A stretch of 41,065 nt of DNA from Alphaproteobacteria bacterium HGW-Alphaproteobacteria-3 (GTDB taxonomy: Bacteria; Pseudomonadota; Alphaproteobacteria; Parvibaculales; Parvibaculaceae). The translations under genes were made by a program, and so were the position numbers. The number at the start of each line of letters is the position of its first letter. Position 1 is the stretch's first letter. Location: NCBI GenBank assembly GCA_002842875.1, contig PHEF01000025.1, forward strand, positions 1 to 41,065. The letters run 5' to 3'. This document shows positions 16,317 to 25,506 of the stretch, piece after piece. Below the pieces are notes generated by a model that worked only from the letters and a program-made list of their open reading frames with translations, was not told the DNA's origin and made no database searches.

Positions 16317-16603
16317 ACGCCCGCCGCTGCCGCGAGCTCGGCATCCGCTTCCACCAGCCAGACCTCGCAGAGCCAGTCTCCGATCGCTACGGGCGGCGCA
16401 ACGAGTTCGCCGGTCTCCCGATCGAACGTCGCCGCCGTCATCTCTTCATAGGGATAACGGATGCGGCTTGCGTCGACCTCCACGCCACCATTCTCGTCTT
16501 CGACGACGAAGGGCAGCGCCTTTCCTGCCTGGGCCGATTCCAGCACGGCGATGAGGGCGGCGCGGCTTTCGGCCCGGATCGTGTAGTGATGAACGTCGCT
16601 CAT
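16313..16603 (-). CDS. Small phage-associated protein of unknown function
   Basis: I cannot name this 96-residue acidic protein. It begins MSDVHHYTI and contains mixed strand-like segments and many Glu/Asp residues. Its ATG overlaps the stop of the 429-residue upstream gene as ATGA, so both are one transcription unit. Small acidic proteins like this often follow phage tail fibre genes. Its stop codon overlaps the stop of the convergent epoxide-hydrolase-family gene by four bases. Confidence 0.65.
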   Translation of the reverse strand: MSDVHHYTIRAESRAALIAVLESAQAGKALPFVVEDENGGVEVDASRIRYPYEEMTAATFDRETGELVAPPVAIGDWLCEVWLVEADAELAAAAGV

Positions 16604-17889
16604 GCCTTTGCTCCCCGAAGATGAAGCTCGCGCAGCGGGTCGTTGAGATGCGCGCCTCCGCTGCGCGAGTGGCCGATATAGCCAGTGGTCAAGGAAGGTA
16701 TGGTGAAGGTGGCGCTGCTGCTTGCTGCGACATTGCCGTTCACCTTGATGAAGCTGTTGCCGCTCAAAACCTGCCATTCAAGCGTGTATTGCCCTGTCGA
16801 TCCGAGCACTGCCGTGTTCAGCACCGGACCTGCGGATGCCGCCTTGACACTCAGTTCCACGGTATTGTTCGACGCAATTCCGAGATAGGCGCGGTTTGGT
16901 GCGTCCGTGCCGAAATCGAAAAGCAATCTGTAGGCGGTTTCGGACAGTCGCGACAGATCGACAGTTGCTTCTCCCGCGAAGCCGCCGCCAAACCCGAACG
17001 CCGCCGCCTTTGCCGCGAAATCCGGGATCGTGAGGCTGTCCGCGAGGCGCGTTGCGGGGGCGCCCGCCGTGACGATGGGCGGCGAGGCGAAGCTGCCTGT
17101 TTCAAGCTGAAGGCGTGAAATCCGATACAGGTTGTTTATTGAGACACCGACGTTCACTTGAGACACGAGACGGTATGTCATCCCCTCGCCCACGGTGAAG
17201 GCGCGCACCAGTTTCACATCGTAGACAGCGGGGTCTGTGTTCGGGATATTGAGCGCGGTGGCATCCGAATTAAGTTCTGCGATGCGCCCTGCCAAAGTCG
17301 CGGAAAGCACTTCGAACCGGGCCGATGCAATCATGTTTCCGGAAACGGGCGAGGTCGATCCGGATGTGAAATTCACCTGCGGAAATTGTGTCGTCCCTGT
17401 CGTGTTTGTGCCGGAAATCCGGACATCAATATAAGGCAACCCGTCGACGCCTGTCCCAAGCCCAGCGACGGACCATGGGAGGCCGGGTATGACTGAGACG
17501 GTCCACCCGGCAGGAAACGAACCTCCAACGACCGCCCCGGCGTAGCTGTTATTCGGCACGTAATTCGTCGCTTGCCCGCCCGCATAAAGCCCGCGATCCG
17601 TAATGGCGGGGACGTTCGGACCGAAGATGCTGTGGACGCCCGCATCCGTTAACCAGGTTGCGGGCGAGGTGCGAGAAGTTGAAAGGACGGCTGCGAGCGA
17701 AGCCGTCTCTTCTTCGCGCATGTAGCGTCCGCCCGCGAAGTCGAGCGCGAGAACATCGCCTGGCTGCCACCACATCGCGACGGAGGCATCCGCTGCCGGT
17801 GAAAAACCCCGCCAACTGGGTGGGCGGGAAAGAGGCCATGAGGGAGAGCCGCCGGGCGCAAAGCCGGCGGACCGCAGGATGTAAGACAT
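16600..17889 (-). CDS. Phage tail/fibre-like structural protein
   Basis: A 429-residue protein with the look of a phage minor tail or fibre protein: Gly/Ser/Thr/Asn-rich beta-strand sequence, no signal peptide and few charged residues. Residues about 60-120 contain a typical phage surface module (LTDAGVHSIFGPNVPAITDRG), 120-270 a carbohydrate-binding-like beta sandwich ending in the phage-common phrase RLQLETGSFASPPIVTAGAP, and 285-425 a concanavalin/LamG-like sandwich. AAGGAG seven bases before the ATG gives a good start. Base composition is visibly less GC-rich than the neighbours. No capsid, portal, terminase or integrase gene is nearby, so it is either an isolated remnant or a domesticated gene. 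Confidence 0.7.
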   Translation of the reverse strand: MSYILRSAGFAPGGSPSWPLSRPPSWRGFSPAADASVAMWWQPGDVLALDFAGGRYMREEETASLAAVLSTSRTSPATWLTDAGVHSIFGPNVPAITDRGLYAGGQATNYVPNNSYAGAVVGGSFPAGWTVSVIPGLPWSVAGLGTGVDGLPYIDVRISGTNTTGTTQFPQVNFTSGSTSPVSGNMIASARFEVLSATLAGRIAELNSDATALNIPNTDPAVYDVKLVRAFTVGEGMTYRLVSQVNVGVSINNLYRISRLQLETGSFASPPIVTAGAPATRLADSLTIPDFAAKAAAFGFGGGFAGEATVDLSRLSETAYRLLFDFGTDAPNRAYLGIASNNTVELSVKAASAGPVLNTAVLGSTGQYTLEWQVLSGNSFIKVNGNVAASSSATFTIPSLTTGYIGHSRSGGAHLNDPLRELHLRGAKA

Positions 17890-17901
17890 GAAGCTGCTCC
17901 T

Positions 17902-17924
17902 TGTCCGGATGATGTCGCCGGACA
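17902..17924. repeat. 7-bp inverted repeat upstream of the phage-like gene
   Basis: TGTCCGG (17902-17908) and CCGGACA (17918-17924) are exact mirror copies with nine bases between, located 12 bases before the phage-like gene start and downstream of the Anbu gene stop. It might be a transcription end for the Anbu operon (no T run) or an operator. Confidence 0.4.
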
Positions 17925-17963
17925 GTCTGGAGCGGTGCTCCGGAGGCGGGGATTACTCGCGCC

Positions 17964-18707
17964 TCAGAATTCCCAGCCGGGCCCCGGAATGGCGCGATAA
18001 GCCTGGGTCAGGGCATCGGACCAGGAAGTGCGGAGCCCCTTGAAATACTCGTCGTCGTCCCTGATGCGCCGCTGCAGAGCGACGTTGAGCGCATTGCGGC
18101 GATAGACCATGAGGTCGATCGGCATGCCGACCGAAAGATTCGAGCGCATGGTCGAATCCATCGAGATCAGCGCAAGCTTCAATCCGTCGGCCAGCGGCGT
18201 GCCGTAGGTGAGGGCGCGGTCGATGATGGGCTTGCCGTATTTGTGCTCGCCGATCTGGAGATAGGGCGTGTCTTCCGTCGCCTCGATATAGTTGCCGGCC
18301 GAGTAGATCTGGAAGAGGCGAAGCTCGCCATTGCCGACCTGCCCTCCCATCAGGATCGAGACATTGAAGTCGCCCGACTGCGCCTCAAGCGAAGGGCCGT
18401 CGATGCGGTAGACCTCCCGCACGGCTTGGCCCATGAGCTGCGCGGCGCGCACCATGGTCGGCACGGTGTGAAGCGTTTCCGGCTTGTCGGACCCGCGAAC
18501 GCGAACGCCCTGTTCCGTCGCCATGTTGATCGCGGCCTGGCTGACGGCGAGATTGCCCGCCGTCATCAGCCCGATCACCCGGTCGCCCGGATGCTCGATG
18601 ACACTGAGCTTGCGGAAGGTGGAGATGTTGTCGACGCCGGCATTGGTGCGCGTGTCCGCCAGCATCACGAGGCCGCCTTCAAGCCGAAGCGCGACGCAAT
18701 AAGTCAT
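17964..18707 (-). CDS. Anbu, proteasome-like peptidase
   Basis: Anbu (ancestral beta subunit), a bacterial relative of the proteasome beta subunit and HslV. The start ATG 18707 has GGAGACGAGA upstream and gives 247 residues. Removal of Met1 would expose Thr2, the expected N-terminal nucleophile (M-T-Y-C-V). The conserved DTRTNAGVDN (about 18-27) and F-R-K-L (about 31-34) supply the Asp and Lys of the active site. Anbu forms open ring or helical assemblies in the cytoplasm; its natural substrate is unsettled. Gene order with transglutaminase, alpha-E and ATP-grasp genes is the classic conserved Anbu operon. Confidence 0.93.
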   Translation of the reverse strand: MTYCVALRLEGGLVMLADTRTNAGVDNISTFRKLSVIEHPGDRVIGLMTAGNLAVSQAAINMATEQGVRVRGSDKPETLHTVPTMVRAAQLMGQAVREVYRIDGPSLEAQSGDFNVSILMGGQVGNGELRLFQIYSAGNYIEATEDTPYLQIGEHKYGKPIIDRALTYGTPLADGLKLALISMDSTMRSNLSVGMPIDLMVYRRNALNVALQRRIRDDDEYFKGLRTSWSDALTQAYRAIPGPGWEF

Positions 18708-18732
18708 TCTCGTCTCCAGATATCGCGCCCGG

Positions 18733-19551
18733 TCACTGCTGGGCGGCGCCGGCATCGACCCGAAGCCGGACTTCCATCGTCTCCTCACCGCCGCCGCGCC
18801 GGAGCCCGCGAACGGGCGCGGCCTCCAGATAGTCGAGACCGCAAGCGACACGGACATGTGCGTCGGTCGGGCAGATGCGGTTTGCGACGTCGAATCCGAC
18901 CCAGCCCAGACCATCAATATAGGCCTCGGCCCATGCGTGGCTAGCCTCATATTCGGTGTCCACGTCGTCCCAGAGATAGCCGCTGACATAGCGCGCTGGC
19001 AGCCCCTCCGCGCGGGCCGCCGAAACGAAGACATGGGTATGGTCCTGGCAGACGCCTGAGCGATGCGAGAGCGCTTCCGCGGCGGTCGTTGCCGCATGGG
19101 TCTCGCCGATCCGGTAGTCGACCGCATCGCGAACGGCGCCCATCAGCCGATGCGCGAAGTCGAGCGCCGAACCGCCGGAGAGCCGCTTTGCTTCCGCGGC
19201 GAGCGTCCGGATCGCTTCGTCGGGCGCGGTGAGGTCCGTCTGGCGGAGGAAGAAGGCCGGAGGGAAAGGCTCCGCCGTGCCGCTGACGACGCCGCCCGTG
19301 TCGGCGGTTTCGATCTCGCCCGCGATGCTCAGCGCGATCGTGCCGTGATGGCGGTCGACATAGAGCGTCTGGAAGAGGTTCCCATAAGCGTCCCTGCCCT
19401 CCGTCAGCGAAGCGGCAGGGGGCACGGAAAGGCGCCAGGACAGCACTTTCTGCGTGCCGCTGTCCTGCGGTTGCACGCGCAGAACCTGCATGGAGTAATT
19501 GGCTTCTACCGCGTAGCGGTAGGTCGTTTCCTGGCGAATCTGGATAAGCAT
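18733..19551 (-). CDS. Transglutaminase-like cysteine peptidase (Anbu operon)
   Basis: A 272-residue protein with an N-terminal beta-rich domain (about 1-105, the bacterial transglutaminase N-domain) and a transglutaminase-core domain. The catalytic triad is complete: Cys168 in SGVCQDHTH, His205 in ASHAWAEAY, Asp221 in VGFDVANR. No signal peptide is seen, so it acts in the cytoplasm. In Anbu operons it is thought to cut amide or isopeptide bonds made by the partner ATP-grasp/alpha-E ligase. It starts nine bases after the alpha-E gene ends and precedes anbu by 25 bases. Confidence 0.93.
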   Translation of the reverse strand: MLIQIRQETTYRYAVEANYSMQVLRVQPQDSGTQKVLSWRLSVPPAASLTEGRDAYGNLFQTLYVDRHHGTIALSIAGEIETADTGGVVSGTAEPFPPAFFLRQTDLTAPDEAIRTLAAEAKRLSGGSALDFAHRLMGAVRDAVDYRIGETHAATTAAEALSHRSGVCQDHTHVFVSAARAEGLPARYVSGYLWDDVDTEYEASHAWAEAYIDGLGWVGFDVANRICPTDAHVRVACGLDYLEAAPVRGLRRGGGEETMEVRLRVDAGAAQQ

Positions 19552-19560
19552 GTCTGCATA

Positions 19561-20508
19561 CTACCCCAAAAGATAGCTGCGGCTGATTTCCAGTCCGAGG
19601 CGATCGTTGGTCTCGATATGCTCGCTCAGGAATTCGTGCAGGCCCTGACGGAAGATATCCTCGACCTTGCCGAAGCGCAGCCTCGAATAGATCTGCCCGG
19701 CGACGCGGTGACATTCGTGGCGCTGGCCGTATTCCTCGCCGAGCTTGTCCAGGCATTCCTTGACCTCGGCCGCGCAACCGATGAGCGAGCGCGGCATTTC
19801 CTCACGCATGACAAGGAATTCGGCGATGAGCCAGGGCTTGAGGCCCTCCTTGTAGACGGCATTGTAGGAGCGGTAGCCGGAAACGGCCCGCAGGATCGAC
19901 GCCCACTGGTAATAGTCGATGCCGCCGCCGACTTCGGCATGCTCCGGCAGAAGCACATGATACTTCACATCGAGAATGCGCGCGGTGTTGTCGCTGCGTT
20001 CGATGAACGTACCGAGCCGCGTGAAATAGTAGCTGTCGCGGCGGAGCATCGTCGCCACGGTGCCGCCGGTGAAGAGAAGCGAGCAGTCCTTTACCCAGTC
20101 GAGAAAACGGTGAAGGCCGCTGCCGCGCACGCGCGTCTCGTTCCAGCGCGGCAGCTCGAGCCATGCCGAATTGAGGCATTCCCATTGCTCGGTGGTGAGC
20201 GCGGTGCGCACGGCGCGCGCATTGCGCCGCGCCGTCTCGATGCAACTGCGGATGCTCGACGGGTTCTCCATGTCGAAGGCGAGATAGGAGATGACGTTCT
20301 CGGGCGTTGCTTCGTCGTATTTCCGGTAGAAGTCCTCCTCCGCACCGGAAACGATGACCGTCGAATGCCATTCGGAGCCGTCCGCATCGGCACCCGACGG
20401 CATCAGCGAAAGACGGTCGGTGACGCGAAGCATGCGCGCCAGATTCTCCGCCCGCTCCATATAACGGGCAATCCAGTAGAGATTGTCTGCGGTGCGGGCG
20501 AGCATCAT
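19561..20508 (-). CDS. Alpha-E domain protein (DUF403)
   Basis: An all-helical 315-residue protein of the alpha-E (DUF403) family. The start is ATG 20508, which overlaps the stop of the ATP-grasp gene within ATGATGA. The N-terminus MMLARTADNLYWIARYMERA is the family signature, and NTARILDVKYHVLLP in the second half is another conserved block. The family always accompanies circularly permuted ATP-grasp proteins and is presumed to be the partner of that peptide-ligase-like enzyme. The product made is unknown. Confidence 0.92.
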   Translation of the reverse strand: MMLARTADNLYWIARYMERAENLARMLRVTDRLSLMPSGADADGSEWHSTVIVSGAEEDFYRKYDEATPENVISYLAFDMENPSSIRSCIETARRNARAVRTALTTEQWECLNSAWLELPRWNETRVRGSGLHRFLDWVKDCSLLFTGGTVATMLRRDSYYFTRLGTFIERSDNTARILDVKYHVLLPEHAEVGGGIDYYQWASILRAVSGYRSYNAVYKEGLKPWLIAEFLVMREEMPRSLIGCAAEVKECLDKLGEEYGQRHECHRVAGQIYSRLRFGKVEDIFRQGLHEFLSEHIETNDRLGLEISRSYLLG

Positions 20509-21932
20509 GCACCCCGGTCTTTCAAAACCCAGGTGTCCTTCGTGCCCCCGCCCTGGCTCGAATTGACGACAAGCGATCCCTCCCGCATGGCGACGCGCGT
20601 CAACCCGCCCGGCACGACGCGAATGTCGGCGCCCGAAAGAATGAAAGGCCTGAGATCGACATGACGCGGCGCAACGCCTTCGTCGACGAAGGTCGGACAG
20701 GTGGACAACGCGAGCGTCGGCTGGGCGATGTATTTGTCCGGCGCGGCTTTCACGCGCACGCCGAAGGCCTCGATTTCCTCCTTGGTGGATTTCGGTCCGA
20801 CAAGCATGCCGTAGCCGCCGGAACCGTGAACCTCCTTCACGACCAGCTCCGCGAGATGTTCGAGCACATAAGCCGCATCGTCCTTCTCGCTGCAACGCCA
20901 TGTCGGCACGTTCTTCAGGATCGGCTTCTCGCCGAGATAGAATTCCACCATCTTCGGCACATAGGTGTAGATCGCCTTGTCGTCGGCGATGCCGGCGCCA
21001 ACGGCGTTGGTCAGGTTCACATTTCCCGCGCGGTAGGCATTCATCAGGCCGGCAACGCCGAGAACCGAATCCGGCTTGAAGGTCAGCGGATCGAGAAATT
21101 CGTCGTCGACGCGGCGGTAGATCACGTCGACGCGCTTCGGCCCCTGCGTCGTGCGCATATAGACGATGTCGTCCATGACATAGAGGTCCGGCCCCTCGAC
21201 GAGCTCGACGCCCATCTGGTCGGCAAGGAAGGAATGCTCGTAATAGGCGCTGTTGTAGATGCCGGGCGTGAGCACGACGACGGTCGGCTCACCCGGGCAG
21301 TTGCGCGGCGCGACCGACGCGAGCGTGCGCATCAACTCGTCGCAATAATGATCGACCGGGGCGACGTTGTAGCGCGAGAAGAGATCGGGGAAGAGCCGCA
21401 TCGTGATCTCGCGGTTCTCCAGCATGTAGGAGACCCCGGAGGGCGTGCGGCAATTGTCCTCCAGCACATAGAAGTCTTCCGCGCCGACGCGCACCATGTC
21501 GATACCCGCGATATGCGTATAGACATTGTGCGGCACCGAGACGCCCTGCATCTGGTAGCGGTAGGTATCGTTGAGGAGAACCTGGTCGCGCGGCACGAGA
21601 CCCGCACGGAGAATTTCCTGCGCACCATAGACATCGGCGATGAAGGCATTGAGCGCCCTCACGCGCTGCATGAGCCCTTCCGAAATGAGCTTCCATTCCG
21701 CCGCCTCGATGATGCGGGGAATGATGTCGAAGGGAATGATGCGTTCGGGATCGCCGCCCTCGCCATAGACCGCGAAGGTGATTCCGATGCGGCGAAAGAA
21801 GGTCTCCGCCTCCTCGCGCCGGAGCGTGAGGATATCGAGCGGTGTTTCCTCCAGCCACGATTGCAGCTTGCGGTAAGCCTGACGGACATCGCCGCCCGGT
21901 CCGCCCATTTCATCGAAGATGGCGTGCGCCAT
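20505..21932 (-). CDS. Circularly permuted ATP-grasp protein (type 2)
   Basis: A 475-residue protein of the circularly permuted ATP-grasp family (DUF404/DUF407), predicted to form amide bonds using ATP. Recognisable blocks: GITFAVYGEGGDPERIIPFD at about 50-69, VLEDNCRTPSGVSYMLENR at about 155-173, V-V-V-L-T-P-G-I-Y-N-S-A-Y-Y-E-H near 215-230, and the late GSGGYGMLVGP and SLVVNSSQGGGTKDTW. The start has AGGAGAG. It is the first gene of the four-gene operon with alpha-E, transglutaminase and Anbu, and the overlap with alpha-E implies a complex. Confidence 0.93.
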   Translation of the reverse strand: MAHAIFDEMGGPGGDVRQAYRKLQSWLEETPLDILTLRREEAETFFRRIGITFAVYGEGGDPERIIPFDIIPRIIEAAEWKLISEGLMQRVRALNAFIADVYGAQEILRAGLVPRDQVLLNDTYRYQMQGVSVPHNVYTHIAGIDMVRVGAEDFYVLEDNCRTPSGVSYMLENREITMRLFPDLFSRYNVAPVDHYCDELMRTLASVAPRNCPGEPTVVVLTPGIYNSAYYEHSFLADQMGVELVEGPDLYVMDDIVYMRTTQGPKRVDVIYRRVDDEFLDPLTFKPDSVLGVAGLMNAYRAGNVNLTNAVGAGIADDKAIYTYVPKMVEFYLGEKPILKNVPTWRCSEKDDAAYVLEHLAELVVKEVHGSGGYGMLVGPKSTKEEIEAFGVRVKAAPDKYIAQPTLALSTCPTFVDEGVAPRHVDLRPFILSGADIRVVPGGLTRVAMREGSLVVNSSQGGGTKDTWVLKDRGA

Positions 21933-22119
21933 CGACTCTCCTGCCAGTGTGGCTCTTGATCTGTCTCATGCAGCCTATAAGGAGAGCAAAAGCGATGCCA
22001 TGCCCGCATGCCGGTCATTTGGCCCGATTGCGTGCAAAAGGCGCGATATCTTGACGCCTCTTGCAAGCGCCGGAGGCAAGCGAACGCCGCGAAAAGAGGC
22101 AGTCTGCCCAGTGCGGCGG

Positions 22120-23397
22120 CTAACGCCCGCGAAGACGCTGGAGCAATTCATGTGTCGGGTAGCCGTCCGCGGGCAGACCGAGGCTCGCCTGATAGGCGCG
22201 CACGGCCTTGCGGGTGTTGAAGCCGATAATGCCGTCGACCCCGCCGGTGTCGTAGCCCTTGCCGTTGAGGAGCCGCTGCAGGTCCTGCCGCTCCTGCCGC
22301 CCGAGCGGACGGTCGCCACGCGGCCAACTCCCCTCGATCTCGCCCCGCCCATTGAATCGGTCGGCAAGGAGGTTCACCGCCAGCGAATAGGAGGTGGAGG
22401 CATTGTAGGCGAGAACGGTGCGGAAATTGTTCATGACGATGAAGGCCGGACCCCGGTAGCCGGACGGCAGGAAGATCGAGGCCTTCTCGGCCGTCTCGCC
22501 ACTCGGGAAAGGCCGCCCGTCCATGCGCGCGACCCCCGCCTTCGCCCAGTCGGCGACGGGACGGGAAATCGACATGTCGGCCTGTGCATAGTCGAAGCCT
22601 TGGGGGAGCTTCACCTCGTAGCCCCAGACCGCTCCCGTCTTCCAGCCCGACTGACCGAGATAATGACCGGCGGAGGCAAGTGCGTCGGCATGCGAGTTCC
22701 AGATGTCGCGCCGCCCGTCGCCGTCGAAATCGACGGCATGGGCGTTGTAGGTGGTCGGAATGAACTGCGTGTGGCCCATCGCACCCGCCCATGAGCCGGT
22801 CATGCCTTCGGGCGTGATATCGCCGTTCTGGATGATCTGCAGCGCGGCAATGAGCTGCGTGCGGCCATAGTCGATGCGCCGCCCCTCGAAGCCGAGCGTT
22901 GCCAGCGAGCGGACGACACTCATCTTGCCCAGGAAGGAGCCGTAGTTCGATTCGAGCCCCCAGATCGCGACCAGCACATGACGGTCGACGCCGTAGCGCG
23001 CTTCGATGCGATCGAGCAGCGCCTTGTTTTCGGCGAGCAGCGCGCGGCCTTTCGCGACCCGCGTGTCGGAAATCGCACCTTCGAGATATTCCCAGACCGG
23101 TTTTGTGAACTCGGGCTGCGCCTCGTTTGCCTCGATCACATCCCGGTCGATCCGGATGCCGGCGAGCGAACGGTCGAAGGTCTTGGGCTCGATACCGGCC
23201 TTGAGCGCATCCGCGCGGAAGGCGGTGAGCCAGCCGGCGAAGGCGGCATCTTCGGTAATGGGCGAGGGCAACGGCAAGCGGGCATCCTCGGGCGCGGCAT
23301 CGGCGGCACAGCCCGTGAGGCTGAGCGCGAGCAACACCGCTGCCGGCATGGAAAGCCGCACGCGGCGGCGGCGGGAAGAGAGACTTGAAAGAAGCAT
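22120..23397 (-). CDS. Lytic murein transglycosylase with peptidoglycan-binding domain (MltB type)
   Basis: A periplasmic lipoprotein that cleaves the glycan chain of peptidoglycan to 1,6-anhydro ends. In the 425-residue chain the signal peptide ends in the lipobox LTGC with Cys30. The catalytic domain spans about 45-340 with Glu149 in IWGLESNYGSF, and the MltB-like AMGHTQFIPTTY, DFDGDGRRDIWNS and AGHYLGQSGW follow. Residues 360-425 form a PG_binding_1 domain. AGGGAC precedes the ATG by six bases. It is a monocistronic minus-strand gene with no evident partner. Confidence 0.94.
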   Translation of the reverse strand: MLLSSLSSRRRRVRLSMPAAVLLALSLTGCAADAAPEDARLPLPSPITEDAAFAGWLTAFRADALKAGIEPKTFDRSLAGIRIDRDVIEANEAQPEFTKPVWEYLEGAISDTRVAKGRALLAENKALLDRIEARYGVDRHVLVAIWGLESNYGSFLGKMSVVRSLATLGFEGRRIDYGRTQLIAALQIIQNGDITPEGMTGSWAGAMGHTQFIPTTYNAHAVDFDGDGRRDIWNSHADALASAGHYLGQSGWKTGAVWGYEVKLPQGFDYAQADMSISRPVADWAKAGVARMDGRPFPSGETAEKASIFLPSGYRGPAFIVMNNFRTVLAYNASTSYSLAVNLLADRFNGRGEIEGSWPRGDRPLGRQERQDLQRLLNGKGYDTGGVDGIIGFNTRKAVRAYQASLGLPADGYPTHELLQRLRGR

Positions 23398-23476
23398 GGA
23401 ACGTCCCTGGCTGACCTTATGGACGGGACGCTATCACGCCCTCCTTTTGCGCACCTAGTCCTGCCGGACGGCAAGG

Positions 23477-25462
23477 TTAACCCTCCGTGCGCAGAACGGC
23501 GACGGCACCTGCCTCAAGCCGCGCGCCGCCCAGAGCGAAGGAGGTACCGGCAAAATGCGGCGAGATGTCGGCAGGCTGCGGCCCGTAGTTGAAGACGAAG
23601 CGGTGGCTTCCGCGCGTTCGCGTCCGGAGCCCGGCGGGAAGATCGAGCGTTTCGAGGCCCGCCTCCCCCGCCAGCCGGGCAACGATCCGCTGCAGCAGCG
23701 CTTCGTCCGGCGCCCCCGCAAGATAGTGCGCGCGGCCCCGGCGCGTGAGGGCGGGATGCCCGTCCTCGGTCTCCGCGAGAACCTCCGTGCCCGCCGCCGG
23801 TTCCACGAACTCGCGCCAGCGGTCGAAACGGAAGGTGCCGTTCTCGTAGCGGACGGGAACGGCGCTATAGGCCCGGTAGCTCTCGACCCGCGTTACCCGA
23901 AGCCCGAGCAACCCGGCAAGCGGCCCCGGCGCCAGATTGTCCGGAATGCGGTGCGAGGCCGTGCGGCTGCCGGTTCGCGGACCGGCGAGAACCGTGCCCC
24001 CGCAGCGCTCGAGTTCGGCGGCAAGCCGCTCCGGCACATGCGGCATGGAGGGGACGAGCACGAGGGCGTATCCGGAAAGCGCCGCCTCCGGCCCGACGAT
24101 GTCGACATCGAGGCCGAGCCGCCTGAGCGCCCGGTACATGGCGAAGGCCTGCTCGATATAGGAGAAGTTGCGCCCCTGCGGCTGTATCCGCAGAAACCAC
24201 GAGGCCTCGTAGGAAAAAACGAGTGCGGCTTTCGCGGGGGCAGGCGCGCCGAGCGGCCCGAGCGCCGCGAGATCGGCCGAGAGCTGCTTCACCTCATGAT
24301 AGGCACGGTCGGGCGACCCGTCGGGCAGGTTGAGCCCGGCATGGAACTGTTCCTGCGCGAAAGGCGCCTGCCGCCAGCGGAAGTAGGACATGGTCTCCGC
24401 GCCATGCGCGAAACCCTCGAGCCCCCAGAGACGGACGAGACCCGGCAGCGCATCAAGATTGTAATCCGCCCAGTTCACCGGCCCCGGCTGCTGCTCCATC
24501 ACCCAGAACCGTCCACGCCCCGCGCCTCGATAGAGGTCGTGATGAAAGGCCTGAAGATCGGGATCGCCCGTGCGGGCGAAGGCGGCCTTGTGTTCGGCCG
24601 GCGCCGGAAAAACGTCGAGACTGCCAAGCGGATAGGAATCCCATGTCGCGATGTCCAGATCCTTCATCGTCTCGTAGTGATCGAAATCGAGGAAGAAGGT
24701 CATGAAGTTGTGGAGAATGTCGCGCCCCGGCGAGAGCCCGCGAATGACATCGGTCTGCACGCGGTTGAAGGCTGCGACCTGATCGGACGAGTAACGGTGG
24801 AAATCTGCGCGGTGAGCCGGATTGGTCTCCGTGACCGCCCCCGCCGGCAAATCGATCTCGTCGAAGTCGCGATACTCCATGCTCCAGAAGACATTGCCCC
24901 ACGCCTCGTTCAAGGCGGCGATGGCGCCATAGCGACCCCTCAGCCAGTGACGAAAGCCGAGCTTCGCCTCGTCCGACCAGGAAAGAACCGTGTTGTGGCA
25001 GCCATATTCATTGTCGGTCTGCCAGGCGACGATGCCGGGATGCGCCCCGACGCGCTCGGCAAGCGCTCGCACGATCCGCGCGCATTCGCGCCTGTAGCCC
25101 GCATGCGAGAAGCAATAGTGACGGCGCGAGGCAAACCCGCGCGGACGTCCGTCGCGGCCGACAGGCAGCATGCCGGGCATGGCATCGACCAGCCATTTCG
25201 GCGGCGTCGCGGTCGGCGTGCCGAGAATGACCTGAAGCCCCTCCCCGTGCAGCACGTCGAGGGCACGAACGAGCCAGTCGAAATCGTATTCGCCCGGCGA
25301 GGGTTCAAGCCGCGACCAGGCGAACTCGCCGATACGGACGCGCGAAATGCCCGCCTCGCGCATGCGGCGCGCATCCTCCGCCCAAACCGCCTCCGGCCAG
25401 TGCTCGGGGTAGTAGCAGACGCCGATCGAGACGTCTGTCGCCTTCGAACTCGCTTGCGGCAT
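23477..25462 (-). CDS. Beta-galactosidase, glycoside hydrolase family 42
   Basis: Hydrolyses terminal beta-D-galactosides. The 661-residue protein shows GH42 order: an (alpha/beta)8 barrel (about 10-390) starting VCYYPEHWPE, catalytic acid/base Glu152 in WQTDNEYGC, nucleophile Glu323 in FWVMEQQPGPVNW, then a glutamine-amidotransferase-like trimer domain and a small beta domain. No signal peptide is present, so it is cytoplasmic and needs an importer that is not in the window. GGGAGG precedes the ATG. It is divergent from the alpha-galactosidase gene, and the 101 bases between contain a 12-bp palindrome. Confidence 0.95.
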   Translation of the reverse strand: MPQASSKATDVSIGVCYYPEHWPEAVWAEDARRMREAGISRVRIGEFAWSRLEPSPGEYDFDWLVRALDVLHGEGLQVILGTPTATPPKWLVDAMPGMLPVGRDGRPRGFASRRHYCFSHAGYRRECARIVRALAERVGAHPGIVAWQTDNEYGCHNTVLSWSDEAKLGFRHWLRGRYGAIAALNEAWGNVFWSMEYRDFDEIDLPAGAVTETNPAHRADFHRYSSDQVAAFNRVQTDVIRGLSPGRDILHNFMTFFLDFDHYETMKDLDIATWDSYPLGSLDVFPAPAEHKAAFARTGDPDLQAFHHDLYRGAGRGRFWVMEQQPGPVNWADYNLDALPGLVRLWGLEGFAHGAETMSYFRWRQAPFAQEQFHAGLNLPDGSPDRAYHEVKQLSADLAALGPLGAPAPAKAALVFSYEASWFLRIQPQGRNFSYIEQAFAMYRALRRLGLDVDIVGPEAALSGYALVLVPSMPHVPERLAAELERCGGTVLAGPRTGSRTASHRIPDNLAPGPLAGLLGLRVTRVESYRAYSAVPVRYENGTFRFDRWREFVEPAAGTEVLAETEDGHPALTRRGRAHYLAGAPDEALLQRIVARLAGEAGLETLDLPAGLRTRTRGSHRFVFNYGPQPADISPHFAGTSFALGGARLEAGAVAVLRTEG

Positions 25463-25506
25463 GGGGCCTCCCTTTCCTTGTGCATCAAATTTGCCGGAAA
25501 CCGCTC

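Noticed and set aside
16679..17520. Gly/Ser/Thr-rich repetition in the phage-like gene, considered as a tandem protein repeat
   Set aside because: No period is kept at DNA or protein level; it is ordinary beta-rich fibre composition.
19063..21959. Two long plus-strand frames across the alpha-E, transglutaminase and ATP-grasp genes
   Set aside because: Shadows of a conserved minus-strand operon; no domains and no start signals.
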